Positions 18,036 through 31,692 of a stretch of DNA of 64,000 nt are shown one piece after another. Location: contig NC_090321.1 in NCBI RefSeq assembly GCF_040869045.1, positions 90,192,603-90,256,602 of the forward strand, in the 5' to 3' direction. Below the pieces are notes generated by a model. The model saw only the letters and a list, made by a program, of their open reading frames with translations, did no database searches and was not told the origin of the DNA. The DNA is from Eurosta solidaginis (lineage: Eukaryota > Arthropoda > Insecta > Diptera > Tephritidae). Both the position numbers and the translations under genes were made by a program. Numbering within the stretch: position 1 is the stretch's first letter; every line of letters starts with the position of its first letter.

Positions 18036-18746
18036 ATGTCGACCATATTGAACATCCACGTCGATGGCACTACGCTACCGACTGTCCTACACCCCAAAAT
18101 CTTGGGTGTGACGTTTGATCAGGATCTACATTTTGGTGCGCACGCAACCGCAATTGTTCCAAGAATTCAGAGCCGTAATAAAATCCTCAAATCCCTTGCT
18201 GGCAGTACCTGGGGAAAAGATAAAAAAACGCTCTTGACCACATACAAAGCAATTAGCCAGCCGATTACGTGCTACGCGTCACCCATATGGTCGCCAAGCC
18301 TAAAAACCACCCACTGGAAGAAACTACAGGCCTACCAAAATACTGCTCTCAGAATCGCCACGGGCTGTCTTCTTATGTCCCCAGAACACCATCTGCATAA
18401 TGAGGCGAGAATACTCCCCATCAGGGAGAGAAATGAGATGCTGACCAAACAGTTTCTGTTGAATACCCAGAAACCTGGGCATCCCAACAGACATCTGATT
18501 GACGAACCAGCACCGCCTAGGGGCCTAAAGAGTCATCTCCGTAAGCATTTTGAGGAAATACGGCACCTGAGAACCCAGCCGTATGAAGCGGAAAAACACA
18601 AGCAGGTCCTTGGTGAACTCCATAGACAGGCGTCGGACCTTTATGTCGGGAATTGCCCGGTGAATCCAGTACTTGAAGAAAAATATCCAGAACTCGCAGA
18701 AGAGGAACGCATACTCCCCAGGGAAACGCGTGTCACTCTTGCTTAA
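18036..18746 (+). pseudogene. Jockey-like RT thumb/C-terminal fragment
   Basis: An open frame of 236 codons from the LINE insertion. It starts at MSTILNIHVDGTTLPTV, downstream of YADD. It contains LGVTFDQDLHFG, CYASPIWSPS, NTALRIATGCLL and RETRVTLA. A CAA-to-TAA change stops it at 18744; the same frame then continues through the CPACNVSPHDTNH motif. It lacks all catalytic RT motifs. Confidence 0.85.
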
Positions 18747-18979
18747 CTTCGTTCTGGATACTGTAACAGGTTAAACTCTTACCTATCCAGAATCAACCCC
18801 GACATACAAAATGTATGCCCTGCTTGCAATGTGTCCCCACATGACACCAACCATCTCTTTAATTGTAATGTGGAACCAACGCCTCTAACACCCCTTTCCT
18901 TATGGTCCACCCCTGTTGAAACGGCAAGTTTCCTTGGCTATTAGGTGGGGCGAGCATTGCTACAACAACAACAACAACA
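18039..18979 (+). mobile_element. Jockey-like LINE at the A/B junction
   Basis: A 941 bp 5'-truncated insertion with duplications ACTAGAAATG (18029-18038 and 18980-18989) and a (CAA)n tail. The B/C junction at 35,793-35,802 is the empty site. Relative to the copies in element X it has about 35 bp deleted before the tail. Confidence 0.93.
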
Positions 18980-19000
18980 ACTAGAAATGCCATAACGATG

Positions 19001-19460
19001 TGTTGTACTGTTTGAGCGTGTTATCTTATTCATTCCGTATGTTCAGAACATTTGTACATGTGCACACACATGTCATCAGCCGAAGTAGTTACTCACACAT
19101 ACACATGCATATGGCTATAAGAAAGGCATTAACTACAAATATACATGTATATAGCTGGTAACGAAGCATGAGATACAATTTTTCTCGAACTGTTCGCGAA
19201 ACGATTAGACCTTAGGAGAAATGGGTGAACGAGAAAACCGAGAGTATAAAAGCAGCGCAAGCTGAGGAATGACGAATCAGTTTGATTTAAACACGCTTTG
19301 TGAAGTACGTGATATCGAAGTATAATTGTACTACTCCCAAAGTAAACTAAATAAAGACCATATCGCAATACTGAATATTGGAGTTATTTATTCGACAGTT
19401 CAGCGATACGAACGTTAGCAGAAGGTGCAAATTAATCGGAATTACCCAGAATTCGTTACA
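19001..19460 (+). mobile_element. Solo-LTR-like element, unit B
   Basis: Copy of the 220-679 block at an offset of 18,781, with the TATAAAA and AATAAA signals kept and only scattered substitutions. Confidence 0.5.
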
Positions 19461-19867
19461 ATATTTAAAGAACTTTTTGTATGTCTTTGCTCTTATTATA
19501 AATATTAGTTATTTGAATGATGAGAAAAGGATTCTGATTTAAGTGAAATGATTCGCTTTAACCGCAACAACACTTTCCTCGAAAAATAGGTCCTACTGAA
19601 ATTTGTATATCTCAACAAATTTAATCGGAAAGTTTTTTGTACGAAATAATAAAAAAAAACTACTTTATTGCAGTGCGCAGTGGTCTTAAGGATTAAAATT
19701 TCCAGTTATGCAACAATCGATAAGGCTCGAAGTCGGACCTGTATGACTTGATAGTGTCATAGGTGAGTGCATACCATTTAGCTATACAGGGTGGTTTCTT
19801 TGACTGATATTTTGATTTTGAAAATTGGTTAAGGGCTTTGTGAATTGAGCTAACTATATATATTTCC

Positions 19868-20110
19868 AATTGATTGTTGTGTGCCGCTGTGATGGCTGAA
19901 TGGTTATAGCAGCGGCGCCTAAACGTTGCCGATGAAGGAATTTAGCAGTTCCCGAAATGGGTCTATACAACGAGCTTTGGCAGTTGTCTAAATTTTTCTT
20001 TCTTCTATTCTAATTAAAAATTTTTTTTTTCAATTAAGAAAAAATTTATCATAACAATAATAATGATAAAAAATTATTGTTAGGCCTTGAGCTCGATTCG
20101 AACCCGCGAT
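19868..20110 (+). mobile_element. tRNA-derived SINE, unit B
   Basis: Same insertion as in unit A, with the same CTATATATATTTCC duplications (19854-19867 and 20111-20124) and one T fewer in its T-run. It predates the A/B duplication. Confidence 0.8.
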
Positions 20111-20385
20111 CTATATATATTTCCGTAAAAAATGTTTCACTGTTTTTTTAGAAGAACCAGTGGAAAACAAAATTTTTTACTGACATACATTTATGAAATA
20201 CTGAACGGGCTGTGACACGTCAATTTCCAATTCTTTTAATTAATTCCTTTGATACTGCAAAAGATTGGTGCCCAAAACACCCTTATCTAGCAATAGCATT
20301 AAGAACAAAATAATGTATATTATTTCTTATAAAATAATAAATTTGTGTTTTTCAACCCCGTGACATAAGCCGGCAGGGAATAAAC

Positions 20386-20647
20386 CATGGCTCAATTATA
20401 TGGTTGGCTCATCTCATCAGTTGATTTTATTTATTTCATTGCATGGTCGATGGGATTGCCAAAAGGAGATGGCAAACTCAAAATGAAACCAACTCATTGG
20501 CAACATTTTCTTACACATACAAAAACTGCTAAGTTTTATGTTTCCATTCCATACCATTCGCACCAACCCCAATACATAAATTTTGACAATTTGAACAGAC
20601 ATATTTTGTTATTGTACAGATGAGCCAACCATATAGTTGAACCATGC
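20386..20647. mobile_element. hAT-like MITE, unit B
   Basis: Copy of the unit A MITE with the same TIRs and AATAAAC duplications; absent from unit C. Confidence 0.75.
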
Positions 20648-21113
20648 AATAAACATTTTCAGTTTTCTCTGTGACTATACTTGGGAACAATAATTTTAAT
20701 CTGATGTGTGTATATTTCGAAAAGCTGTCTGCTTTGAAATAAAGATTTATTCAGACCATAGTTACTTATTATTAAAAATGTTAATATTCCGAATCAACAT
20801 CACAATAAAAATTATACATACATATGTACCATGAAAACACAAAACAAGTTTATCTATGTATATATTTACTCAATACCCCATGACATAAACCGGCAGTGCA
20901 AATATTTTTTATCGAGTTTTCCCGGTGACTACGATTGGGAACAAAAATATTCTCCGATGTGTGTATGTGGCAAGATAATTTTATAGATTGTTACAAAGAT
21001 TGAATTTGGTGTACATTGCAATGCAAAATAAAATTAAAAAAATCGCTATTAACTATAGAGCTTAAGTTGTTTTATAATTGCATCAATTGGTTTTTTCCTT
21101 TTATGTTGACTAG

Positions 21114-21529
21114 GTGAATGCCGTTTGTTACGGTGCTAAGATTATGTTGCCTGGTGTATTGAGGTACGAAGATGGTATTGAGATTGATCAAGAAATTGTT
21201 ATTGTAACAACAAAGGGTGAAGCAATTTGTTTAGCTGTAGCACAAATGACTACAGCAACAATGGCATCGTGTGATGATGGTGTTGTGGCAAAAATCAAGC
21301 GAGTCATTATTATACTTATCCACGAAAATGGGGCCTAGGGCATAAAGCATCTGCAAAGAAAGCTCTAATTGCTTCAGGAAAACTAGACAAATATGGGCGT
21401 CCTAATGAGAACACTTCCAAGGAGTGGTTGACTGGCTTTGTCGATTACAATGCAAAGAGGCCAGCTGCAGCTCTTGCAGAACAAAGCGCAGAACCAACGA
21501 ATGGTGCTAGTACAGAGGATGTTAAAAAG
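21114..21529 (+). pseudogene. Dyskerin C-terminal exon, unit B
   Basis: Near-identical to 2334-2749. It has the same TAG-preceded acceptor, PUA-domain coding ([15 protein letters not shown]), net 7 bp deletion after AKIKRVI, and GTAAG donor. The acceptor tract differs slightly. It is non-functional for the same reason. Confidence 0.9.
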
Positions 21530-21620
21530 GTAAGAATCAGATTTCCAAAGTTTAACTCGATTTACACATAGGCTGTCCCTAATCGTCCGGAAAGTTCAAT
21601 AAAAAAATTTCCGAATTAAT

Positions 21621-22610
21621 TATACCCAGCTGTACTTCTGCACATTGTATTAAAACTTTGATTGGATAACGGTTGGTTGTACAGGTATAAAGGTATCGAG
21701 ATTGATATAGACTTCATCAAGATATCAAATCATCATAGATATCAAATCATCATAGATATCAAAATCATCAGTATCGAAAAAAATTTGATTGAGCCATGTC
21801 CGCCCGTCCGTCTATCCGTTAACACGATAACTTGAGTAAATATTTAGATATCTTCACCAAATTTGGTACACGAGCATATCTGGACCCAGAATAGATTGAT
21901 ATTGAAAATGAGCGAAATCGGATAACCACGCCCACTTTTTATATATATAACATTTTGAAAAACACAAAAAACCTGATTATTTAGTAAATAATACACCTAG
22001 AATGTTGAAATTTGACGTGTGGACTGATATTGAGACTCTTGATAAAAATTTGAAAAAATTTTTTCAAATGGTCGTGCCACTGCCCACTTGTGATAAGCTA
22101 AATTTTACAAATATTAATCATAAATCAAAAGTCGTTTAACCTATCGTAACAAAATTCGGCAGAGAGGTTGCCTTTACTATAAGGAATGCTTTGAATAAAA
22201 TTAACGAAATCGGTTAAGGAGCACGCCCACTTTTATATAAAAGATTTTTAAAAGGGTCCTAGACGAATAAAATAAGCTATATCTTTGCAAAAAAGAGTTA
22301 TGTATCAATGGTATTTCATTTCCCAAGTGGATTTATAACAATAAATAGGAAAAACTTCAAATTTTTAAAAATGGGCGTGGCACCGCCCCTTTTATGACTA
22401 ATTGTGTATATATTTCGAAAAGCTAATTTTCTATGGTTCAGGAGCCATAACTCGAAGAAAAATTAGTTCAGAATAGAACCATATGTGTATGTATTATTGC
22501 GCAGCCTTGTAACACTATTAAGCACACAAAGCAAACAACAACAGCATATCAAGTGTACAGCTGGGTATGTAATGTTCGGTTTCACCCGAACTTAGACTTC
22601 CTTACTTGTT
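21621..22610. repeat. Dispersed repeat 'R', unit B
   Basis: Copy of 2841-3862 with a shorter VNTR (about three units at 21,720-21,770) and a few small indels. Confidence 0.6.
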
Positions 22611-22647
22611 ATATTTGATTTGTTGTTAATATGAGTTACTTTTGCAG

Positions 22648-22703
22648 GTGGAGGAACACATGAGCTGATTGTTGCTGTGATAAGGAATTCACAGAAGGGA
22701 AAT
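22648..22703 (+). pseudogene. Possible alternative terminal exon of dyskerin relic, unit B
   Basis: Identical in structure to 3899-3954: TTTTGCAG acceptor, GTAAGT donor, VEEHMS-stop reading. Confidence 0.33.
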
Positions 22704-25053
22704 GTAAGTATCAAAACTTAATAATGTTAATAAAATAAGTGAAACCCAGATCCAAATGATGAACAATTACTTTCGCCCCTAACTGAAATAAATTTAACTG
22801 TTGATTGCGATTGATTGGTCTTACTGATGTCGAAATTATTTAATAACATATTTTCTTCTCTTTGATTTATTACTAATTTATAAAATTGTAATTTTTAGGC
22901 GGAGCGTATTTGGATTGGTGTTGGGTGTTTCTAAGGGCACTGATGACTAAAAAAGTAAGTAATCATAATATTACGATTTTTATGAAATTCCTGATATTGT
23001 GCACCTTCCGTTACCGTTCGAATCGCTGATCTGTCGAATAAAAAACTCAAATGTTCAGTATGTCAAATTTTCTGTATTTACAAGTCTACTGTGGCCTTAG
23101 TACAATTACACATTAGCCACAATATCTTGATATTGAAAAAAAAAAAAACGGGACTTATTATTAAAGTTGTGTTTTTCATTTACGATCACTTACTTCGGTT
23201 CGTAATAATTTGTTATCGAGCAAGAACGTGATATTATCGTTTTTAATTTCCGCAACTCAAAAAACGACGAATCTTATCAAGCTTTCGACAAATACTGTTC
23301 GGTAACAAATTAGATGTCGATTTGCCTACATGTAAACTTAAATTGTGTAATGCTTTTGTGATTATTTAAGGAATGATTTCTTATTTAGAAGGAAAGAAAC
23401 ATGTTCTGTTAAGACTAAAACTCTTAAAATCACCAAAAACACTTGCAGCAGTGCCCCATCCAATAGGTGCGATCTCTCACCAGAGACGCCATTATGAAAT
23501 TCCTATGTAAAATCACCTTCTGATTACGAAAATCAAGGTTATTTTTAATTCTATGGTCACGGGTTTGAGATATTTACGAATTGGGTCCACTTGAATCATA
23601 TATATCTCAAGAACGAATTGAGCAATTCCAAAACGGTTTGCAGCTTTTAAAAGGTAATAAAATTTGCCACAAACTGTGCATACAACACTTTTTAGGCCCT
23701 GCAGATTCAAAGATAACGAACAATCATTACGGATTTTTTAAATTTTTTTTGTAAAAATACAAAAAAAATTTGTACTTTGCTCTGTTTTATTACAAAAAAA
23801 AAAAAAATAAACTTTCATTCAACAAAATCGATGGAACTAATACAAAAGTTATAAGCATTCAAATAAATATATCCATATAGTAAAACTTAAGTACCATACA
23901 AATAATAGCATATGTACATATGATTCTGTCTTAACTCCATGATCTTATTTTATAATTGAAAAAATTATGTGTCTCGTTTTGACGCTTATTTAGATTAGGA
24001 TCGGTTTCTCTTATGAGAAACCAACAGTAGTCACCCTTCATAGCGACATCCCAGAATCCTTGATACCGACTTTCAATCATTTTCATTTGCTGGTGAAACC
24101 TTTCGCCATGCTCGTCACTTTCATCGCCAAGATTTTGCGGAAAAAAATTTAAATGGGAGTGTAGAAAATGAATTTTTAAAGACATATTTACTCCTGAAAG
24201 TATTTTAGATAATTACGTAAGTGACATATTAGTATATAATTTTCTTAGGCTGGATTTATCTTTCAATTCAGAACAAATTTTTTGTTTACATTTTTCTCGT
24301 TCTTGTTTGTTCGGAACTGGACGATGAATTCAGATTTAGGGCTATATATTCTCATGTAAATTAAAAAATTTTCATACACATTTTTTGTTTATCGGGCAGA
24401 TAGGTTTTAAAGTTAACTGAGAAAACGGTCTTAAATATGTTTTTTTATTTACCCATTTCCTTATAGTTTTTGATTAAGTCCTTCACTATCATCTCGTAGT
24501 TAGGATTTTTGTGTTTGCCTAAAAAAGAGGTAACGATCTTTTCAAAAGAAACCCACGCTGCTGCCTCCACTGGTGACAATAGTTATTGGTCATCATTTTC
24601 CTTATTTGCGGTCCCACAAAAATCCCTTCCTTTATTTTTGCTTCTGAAATCTCTGGAAAGATTGCCTTCAAATGATGAAAAGATTCGCCTTCTTTGTCCA
24701 AAGCCGTGATAAAGTTTTTGATAAGGCCGGACTTGATGTGGAGCGGAGATAGAATTATTTTTTCCTTCTTTATAAGTGGGGAGTATTTTATGTTATCCAC
24801 CCCAACTTGAAACTCGATTCGTTCTGGCAAGTTTTTTATGATGTAGTGGTCTTGACGAGCTCGGCTATCCCATTTGCATAGATAGCAACAGTATTTTGTG
24901 TATCCACTTTGTAGACTACATAGCATTCCAACGACTTTAAGATCGGCACATATTTTCCAGTCATGTTCGTCGTATTTGATTAATTTGAGTTGTGCTTGTG
25001 ACAAAGAGTTTCTTTCGTTTTCCTTTTGAAATCCAGTACAACATGATGCCGCG

Positions 25054-25825
25054 TTGTTGTTGTTGTTGTAGCAGTGCTTCGCCCCACCTAACAACCGCGA
25101 CCGATCACAAATTGTCATCAATATCCTCTAACGGGAGTCCAAGGAAATTTGCTGTTTCAACAGGGGTGGACCATAATGAAAGGGGTGTTAGAGGCGTTGG
25201 TTCCACATTACAATTAAAGAGATGGTTGGTGTCATGTGGGGACACATCGCAAGCGGGGCATACGTTTTGTATGTCGGGGTTGATTCTGGATAGGTAAGAG
25301 TTTAACCTGTTACAGTATCCAGAAGGAAGTTGAGCAAGAATGACACGCGTTTCCCTGGGGAGTATGCGTTCCTCTTCCACAAGTTTTGGGTACTTTTCTT
25401 TGAGTACTGGATTCACCGGGCAATTCCTGACATAAAGGTCCGACGCCTGTTTGTGGAGTTCACCAAGGCCTGCTTGTTTTTTTTTGCTTCATACAGCTGG
25501 GTTCTCAGGTGCCGTATTTCCTCAAAATGCTTACGGAGATGACTCCTTAGGCCCCTAGGCGGTGCTGGTTCGTCAATCAGATGTCTGTTGGGATGCCCAG
25601 GTTTCTGGGTATTCAACAGGAACTGTTTGGTTAGCATCTCATTTCTCTCCCTGATGGGGAGTACTCTCGCCTCATTATGTAGATGGTGTTCTGTGGACAT
25701 AAGAAGACAGCCCGTGGCGATTCTGAGAGCAGTATTTTGGCAGGCCTGTAGCTTCTTCCCATGGGTAATGTTTAGGCTTGGCGACCATATGGGTGACGCG
25801 TAGCACCTAAACGGCTGGCCAAAAA
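25054..25825 (-). mobile_element. Jockey-like LINE inside element X (unit B)
   Basis: Same insertion as 6358-7504, with the left duplication TGATGCCGCG at 25,044-25,053. Its 5' half and right duplication are removed by the unit B deletion that joins GGCTGGCCA to H1a sequence. Coding remnant: CYASPIWSPS to PLEDIDDNL in two overlapping frames. Confidence 0.85.
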
Positions 25826-25826
25826 A

Positions 25827-26583
25827 ACTTCTTTTGTTCGCGTGAACTTTTTCCACCTATCGGCAATTTCGGGCGAACAAAAGTTCACTTCGAAACAGCT
25901 AATGCTCTATTGAGAATTGGCAGTGAACAAATAATTTACTTACAATATTTCCTTAAAATACAACAAAAATATAAATAAAAAATTAATAAAATAATGTTTA
26001 GTATTGCACTTAGGTTGGTATTGATTGAGCGCGAGGCGAATATATATGTAAAAGCGATTCGGAGACAATTAAGGGACAGTCCTAACCCTTTGGAGCTAAA
26101 TTCGTTTTTTTCGCAAAGGGAAAAAGCGTTGGAAAGGACCATGAAGTGGGTCTTAGGTAATCTTGTTTCAGTGAGGTAATCAATATTTTGGAACCGTTGC
26201 TTTGTCCACTGATACTTGGCCGACTGATACGTTGTGAAAAAATAGAATTTACATACTTGGCAATACAGGAATTTCACTTTTTTCCGCCCAGCTCACGATT
26301 GTGCATTATTTATTGATTTATTTCTAATAATAGAAGTACATATAATTATAAGAGTATCAAATTTCAAAACAAAAAATTAATTACATTTTGTTTTCCTCTC
26401 GTTCGTCTGTAAAATATAAGTGAACAAATTTTGGTTTCCCCGCTGTTCATTTCGCCCGAACAAAGAGTTGCCGATAACGAGAAATCTTTTTCGAACATGA
26501 CAAATTGTTTCGCCACCCTCTACGATAGGGTGAACAAAAACTGTGAATATTTTCGGGTGAAAATAAAACTCGCGATAAGGGTG
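25827..26583. mobile_element. H1a Harbinger derivative, truncated (unit B)
   Basis: Right part of the unit A H1a element, ending ACTCGCGATAAGGGTG. It preserves the empty LINE site (GAGACAATTAAGGGACAG near 26,065). The left TIR is deleted. Confidence 0.75.
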
Positions 26584-26971
26584 AATATGTAACTTTCAAA
26601 GGATTTGAAAACACACGTCGCATCCTTTTAACGATAAATTGACCGCAGATGAAACAACATATCCGGATCATTTGTACACTCAAACTCTCGCCGCCTTTTA
26701 TTCATATTCACCCTTATCGCGAAGTTCACGCGGAAAAGTGTTCGCCTTCTCTCTTTTGATCGGGTTAACTTTTTCCGCCTATCAGCTATTTCGGGCGAAC
26801 AAAAGTTCACTTCGAAACAGCTGATGCTCTATTGTGAATTAGCAGCGAACAAAATTTACTTGCAATTGTGTAAATTTTGTAACCAAGCATATATTTCCTT
26901 AAAATACAACAAAGATAATAGAGATAAAAAATGTATAAATTAATGTTTAGTATTGCACTTAGGTTGGTATT

Positions 26972-29293
26972 CACCCTTATCGCGAGTTTTATTTTCACCC
27001 GAATTATTCACAGTTTTTGTTCACCCCATCGCAAAAGGTGGCGAACAAATGTTTCATGTTCGAAAAAGATTTCGCCTTATTGGCAACTCTTTGTTCGGGC
27101 GAAATGAACAGCGGGGAAACCCCAAATTTATTCACTTATATTTTACAGGCGAACGCAGGCGAACGAAAGAAAATAAAAATGTGAGTAATTTTGTTTTTTT
27201 TGCATATTGATATTCTTATAATTTTATGTATTTTTATTATTAGGACTAAATCAATAAATAATGCGCAATCAGAAATGCTACTTAAAAAAATGATGCAAAA
27301 TCCCGAAATTGCAAGAGGGTTTTCAAAAGAAAATCGGGGAAAAGACGTGGACTTATGGAAGCAGCTAAGTTTATGTTTAAATAGCCTTAGTCCACCCATT
27401 AAGAGTGAAACTGAGTGGAAAAAAGTAAAGCTCCTTTATTGCTAAGTAAGTAAACTCAATTTTTTATCACAACGTATCTCTTTCTAGGTATGGAATGACC
27501 AAAAAAGATATGTACGGAAGAAGGCATCAAAAAATGCTATTTACGCGAGGGGGACAGGAGGCGGGCCCAACAAAACACAAAAGCTTTCGACTGCAGAAGA
27601 GGCAATATACCAACTGCTGGATTTAAAAGATTCAGTTGAAGGTATTCAAGACTCACATAGCTACGGAGTTCCTTCAAAAAAGGCCAAAATTAGTTCGCCA
27701 ATCGAAATAGTATCGAACATTGTACTATGCGACGGTCCTGGTTGTAGTAGCGATGACGTTCCTGGTTGTAGTACGGATTTGCCTATAAGCATGGCGGACA
27801 GCGAACCTGTTGATCTTGTTGCTGATGAACGGGAATGTCCACCAAGCGATAGCAACACTCAGCCGGTTCTGCAAAGAAGACCTAAGTCCAACAAAAAATT
27901 GACAAACACAGAGTTAATTCGCAAGGAACTAGAGACTCAACAAGACCTAATTGGGCGAAATTTTAGCAGAAATTAAACCAAATAACGATAGATTGTGCCG
28001 TACTCTGGATCGTATGTGCGATATATGTAAAAGAAAAACAATTTGTTGAATTGAAAAAGCATAACCTAAAAATGGAAAAGTTGCGAAAACGTGAATTTGA
28101 GGAGCAAATTGAATTTAATCGACGGACGTTAGAGTTAAAAGAATTAAAAATCGAAATTCTAAGACGAAAAACCAAATACTGAGTTTTAAATTTTTTCCAA
28201 TTTATTTAAGCAAATTTCAATGATTGAAATAGTTATTTATTTAGTTAAATATTTTCATTTTTATATATATGTATATAGTTTAGTGCAATACGGTATTTGT
28301 GTTCCTTTTTTTGTACCATGAAATGAAGTATTGATGTTTGATTTTTCTAAAAATAAGTTTGATAACAAAGGTACCTTAATACTTTAAAATAAAAATAATG
28401 AAAGAATTTAAATTAATATTTTTCATTCAAAGGGTGTTTGTGATTTCGGTACGAATACCCTGACCTGCCCCCATATAGGTACTGTTTTCTTCGCCAATAT
28501 GTTGATTTTCTAATGTAGGAATTTCGTTCAAATATCCGTTGTCAGATGGCGTTGGCAAATTTGCTTCACTTTTGTAATGAATGCAAATTTTATGTAAAGC
28601 TGCGCAAACGTTAATATTTTTATTGCCTTTGCAGGAGAATAATACAACTCTCTTGCACTTAAAAGACACCTCCATCGATTTTTAAGAACACCATTTGTTC
28701 TTTCGATTATATTTCGACAACGCGTGTGAACTTCATTAAATTTTGACTCATGTGATCCACTTTCTGGATTTCTGTATGGAGTAAGTAGCCAAGGCTCTAG
28801 AGGGTAACCAACGTCACCTGAAAACTTGTTGATTTCATTTGCATTCGTTTCATTGGTTTTAAGCTATTACCTAGTAGACGTACATTGCTGTGAATTTGCA
28901 AATAATTTTGTTCAATTTCTGATCTTAAGTCGCTTATGTTCCATATAAAGGCATCGTGGCAAGCACCAGGGTGTGTAGCATCGATAGCACGAATTCTCAG
29001 ATTGCTGTCACATACCTGGAAAAATATTTATGTATATAATTTATATTTAATTTTGCTTTAGTTATATGCACAGCACTCACCAGCATAACATTTAAACTGC
29101 ATTTGCCTTTTCTATTGTAAAATTGGTGAACGTTCTTGGAAGGGGTTGCTATGTTAACGTGTGTTCCATCAACACATCCTACAACTCCTGGTATTCCGAA
29201 CTTTCCATAAAAATCGTGTGCAGTTTGACGTTGTTCTTCTAAAGTCGGCCAAGTTATCCATTGTGGACAAAGCAACGGTTGCAAAATGTTCAG
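26972..29293. mobile_element. Inner H1, first copy, transposase truncated (unit B)
   Basis: Starts at CACCC after GGTATT. It contains the Myb-like gene (exon 1 near 27,244-27,424, exon 2 from 27,488; a 9 bp loss near 27,948) and minus-strand transposase exon 3 (28,427 to about 29,015) and part of exon 2. It ends by fusion at 29,293, so the N-terminal third of the transposase is missing. Confidence 0.75.
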
Positions 29294-29553
29294 CCTTATC
29301 GCGAAGTTCACGCGGAAAAGTGTTCGCCTTCTCTCTTTTGATCGGGTTAACTTTTTCCGCCTATCAGCTATTTCGGGCGAACAAAAGTTCACTTCGAAAC
29401 AGCTGATGCTCTATTGTGAATTAGCAGCGAACAAAATTTACTTGCAATTGTGTAAATTTTGTAACCAAGCATATATTTCCTTAAAATACAACAAAGATAA
29501 TAGAGATAAAAAATGTATAAATTAATGTTTAGTATTGCACTTAGGTTGGTATT

Positions 29554-31692
29554 CACCCTTATCGCGAGTTTTATTTTCACCCGAATTATTCACAGTTTTT
29601 GTTCACCCCATCGCAAAAGGTGGCGAACAAATGTTTCATGTTCGAAAAAGATTTCGCCTTATTGGCAACTCTTTGTTCGGGCGAAATGAACAGCGGGGAA
29701 ACCCCAAATTTATTCACTTATATTTTACAGGCGAACGCAGGCGAACGAAAGAAAATAAAAATGTGAGTAATTTTGTTTTTTTTTGCATATTGATATTCTT
29801 ATAATTTTATGTATTTTTATTATTAGGACTAAATCAATAAATAATGCGCAATCAGAAATGCTACTTAAAAAAATGATGCAAAATCCCGAAATTGCAAGAG
29901 GGTTTTCAAAAGAAAATCGGGGAAAAGACGTGGACTTATGGAAGCAGCTAAGTTTATGTTTAAATAGCCTTAGTCCACCCATTAAGAGTGAAACTGAGTG
30001 GAAAAAAGTAAAGCTCCTTTATTGCTAAGTAAGTAAACTCAATTTTTTATCACAACGTATCTCTTTCTAGGTATGGAATGACCAAAAAAGATATGTACGG
30101 AAGAAGGCATCAAAAAATGCTATTTACGCGAGGGGGACAGGAGGCGGGCCCAACAAAACACAAAAGCTTTCGACTGCAGAAGAGGCAATATACCAACTGC
30201 TGGTGTTTGTGATTTCGGTACGAATACCCTGACCTGCCCCCATATAGGTACTGTTTTCTTCGCCAATATGTTGATTTTCTAATGTAGGAATTTCGTTCAA
30301 ATATCCGTTGTCAGATGGCGTTGGCAAATTTGCTTCACTTTTGTAATGAATGCAAATTTTATGTAAAGCTGCGCAAACGTTAATATTTTTATTGCCTTTG
30401 CAGGAGAATAATACAACTCTCTTGCACTTAAAAGACACCTCCATCGATTTTTAAGAACACCATTTGTTCTTTCGATTATATTTCGACAACGCGTGTGAAC
30501 TTCATTAAATTTTGACTCATGTGATCCACTTTCTGGATTTCTGTATGGAGTAAGTAGCCAAGGCTCTAGAGGGTAACCAACGTGACCTGAAAACTTGTTG
30601 ATTTCATTTGCATTCGTTTCATTGGTTTTAAGCTATTACCTAGTAGACGTACATTGCTGTGAATTTGCAAATAATTTTGTTCAATTTCTGATCTTAAGTC
30701 GCTTATGTTCCATATAAAGGCATCGTGGCAAGCACCAGGGTGTGTAGCATCGATAGCACGAATTCTCAGATTGCTGTCACATACCTGGAAAAATATTTAT
30801 GTATATAATTTATATTTAATTTTGCTTTAGTTATATGCACAGCACTCACCAGCATAACATTTAAACTGCATTTGCCTTTTCTATTGTAAAATTGGTGAAC
30901 GTTCTTGGAAGGGGTTGCTATGTTAACGTGTGTTCCATCAACACATCCTACAACTCCTGGTATTCCGAACTTTCCATAAAAATCGTGTGCAGTTTGACGT
31001 TGTTCTTCTAAAGTCGGCCAAGTTATCCATTGTGGACAAAGCAACGGTTGCAAAATGTTCAGCACCTCTGAAAATACCTCACTGAAACAAGATTGGCTAA
31101 GACCCACCTCATGATCCTTTCTAACGCCTTTTTGATGTCCTCTGCGAAAAAACGAACACATGCGCTCAACTTTACAATTGGCGGTACTCCAAATTTTTGC
31201 TTCAATGGTGGCAAGGAGTTGGTAAGAATATCTAGCAAATATTTGAATGCCGTCTTATTTAGCCTGTAACATTGTAGAAAGCTAGTTGAAGAGAAGTTAA
31301 TTTGTTATTCAAAAGTACTGAAAATAGTAATTTTTAACTTACAGTGAGTCACTTAGCTACAAAGGGTTAGAACTGTCCCTTAATTGCCTCCGAATCGCTT
31401 TCACATTTATTTTCTCCTCGCGCTCAATCAACACCAACCTAAGTGCAATACTAAACATTTTTTTCAAAATTTTTTATCTCTATTTTTGCTGTATTTTATG
31501 GAAATATATGCTTGTTTACAAAATTTACGCAATTGCAAATAAATTATTTGTTCACTGCTAAGTCACAATAGAGCATCAGCTGTTTCGAAGTGAACTTTTG
31601 TTCGCCCGAAATTGCCGATAGGCGGAAAAAGTTCACCCGAACAAAAAAAGTGAAGGCGAAAAATTTTCCGCGTGAACTTCGCGATAAGGGTG
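29554..31692. mobile_element. Inner H1, second copy with internal deletion (unit B)
   Basis: Starts CACCC and ends GGGTG at 31,692 followed by ATT. About 0.8 kb is deleted between CAACTGCTG (30,202) and GTGTTTGTGATTTCGG, removing most of Myb exon 2 and the intergenic part. The transposase region (30,204-31,460) is otherwise like unit A, with GVVGCVDGTHVNIA and the same one-base shift. Confidence 0.75.

Larger units (their letters stand above)
199..18038. repeat. Tandem segmental repeat, unit A
   Basis: This is the first of at least three tandem copies of a large repeat. It starts CTAGAAATGCCATAACGATG and ends GCTAGTAAATACTAGAAATG. Most of it lines up with 18,980-35,802 (unit B), with offsets changing from 18,781 to about 17,764 because of indels. 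Large differences are a LINE insertion at 8219-10113 (A only), about 0.87 kb of element X/jockey sequence (7101-7975) missing from B, and an internal duplication present only in B. By eye aligned stretches differ at scattered single bases, implying a recent duplication. Confidence 0.9.
23931..26702 (-). pseudogene. Element X putative transposase, partial (unit B)
   Basis: The central exon is intact over 24,519-25,047: SLSQAQLKLIKYDEHDWKIC, GYTKYCCYLCKWDSR, LPERIEFQVGVDNIKYSP, LSPLHIKSGLIKNFITALDK and VGPQIRKM run in one frame. The last exon (24,193-23,931) again gives DESDEHGERFHQQMK and the Tyr/Trp-rich GDYCWFLIR end. The N-terminal Cys-rich segment survives around 26,590-26,700 upstream of the H1a remnant. 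The middle N-terminal exons are deleted. Confidence 0.68.
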
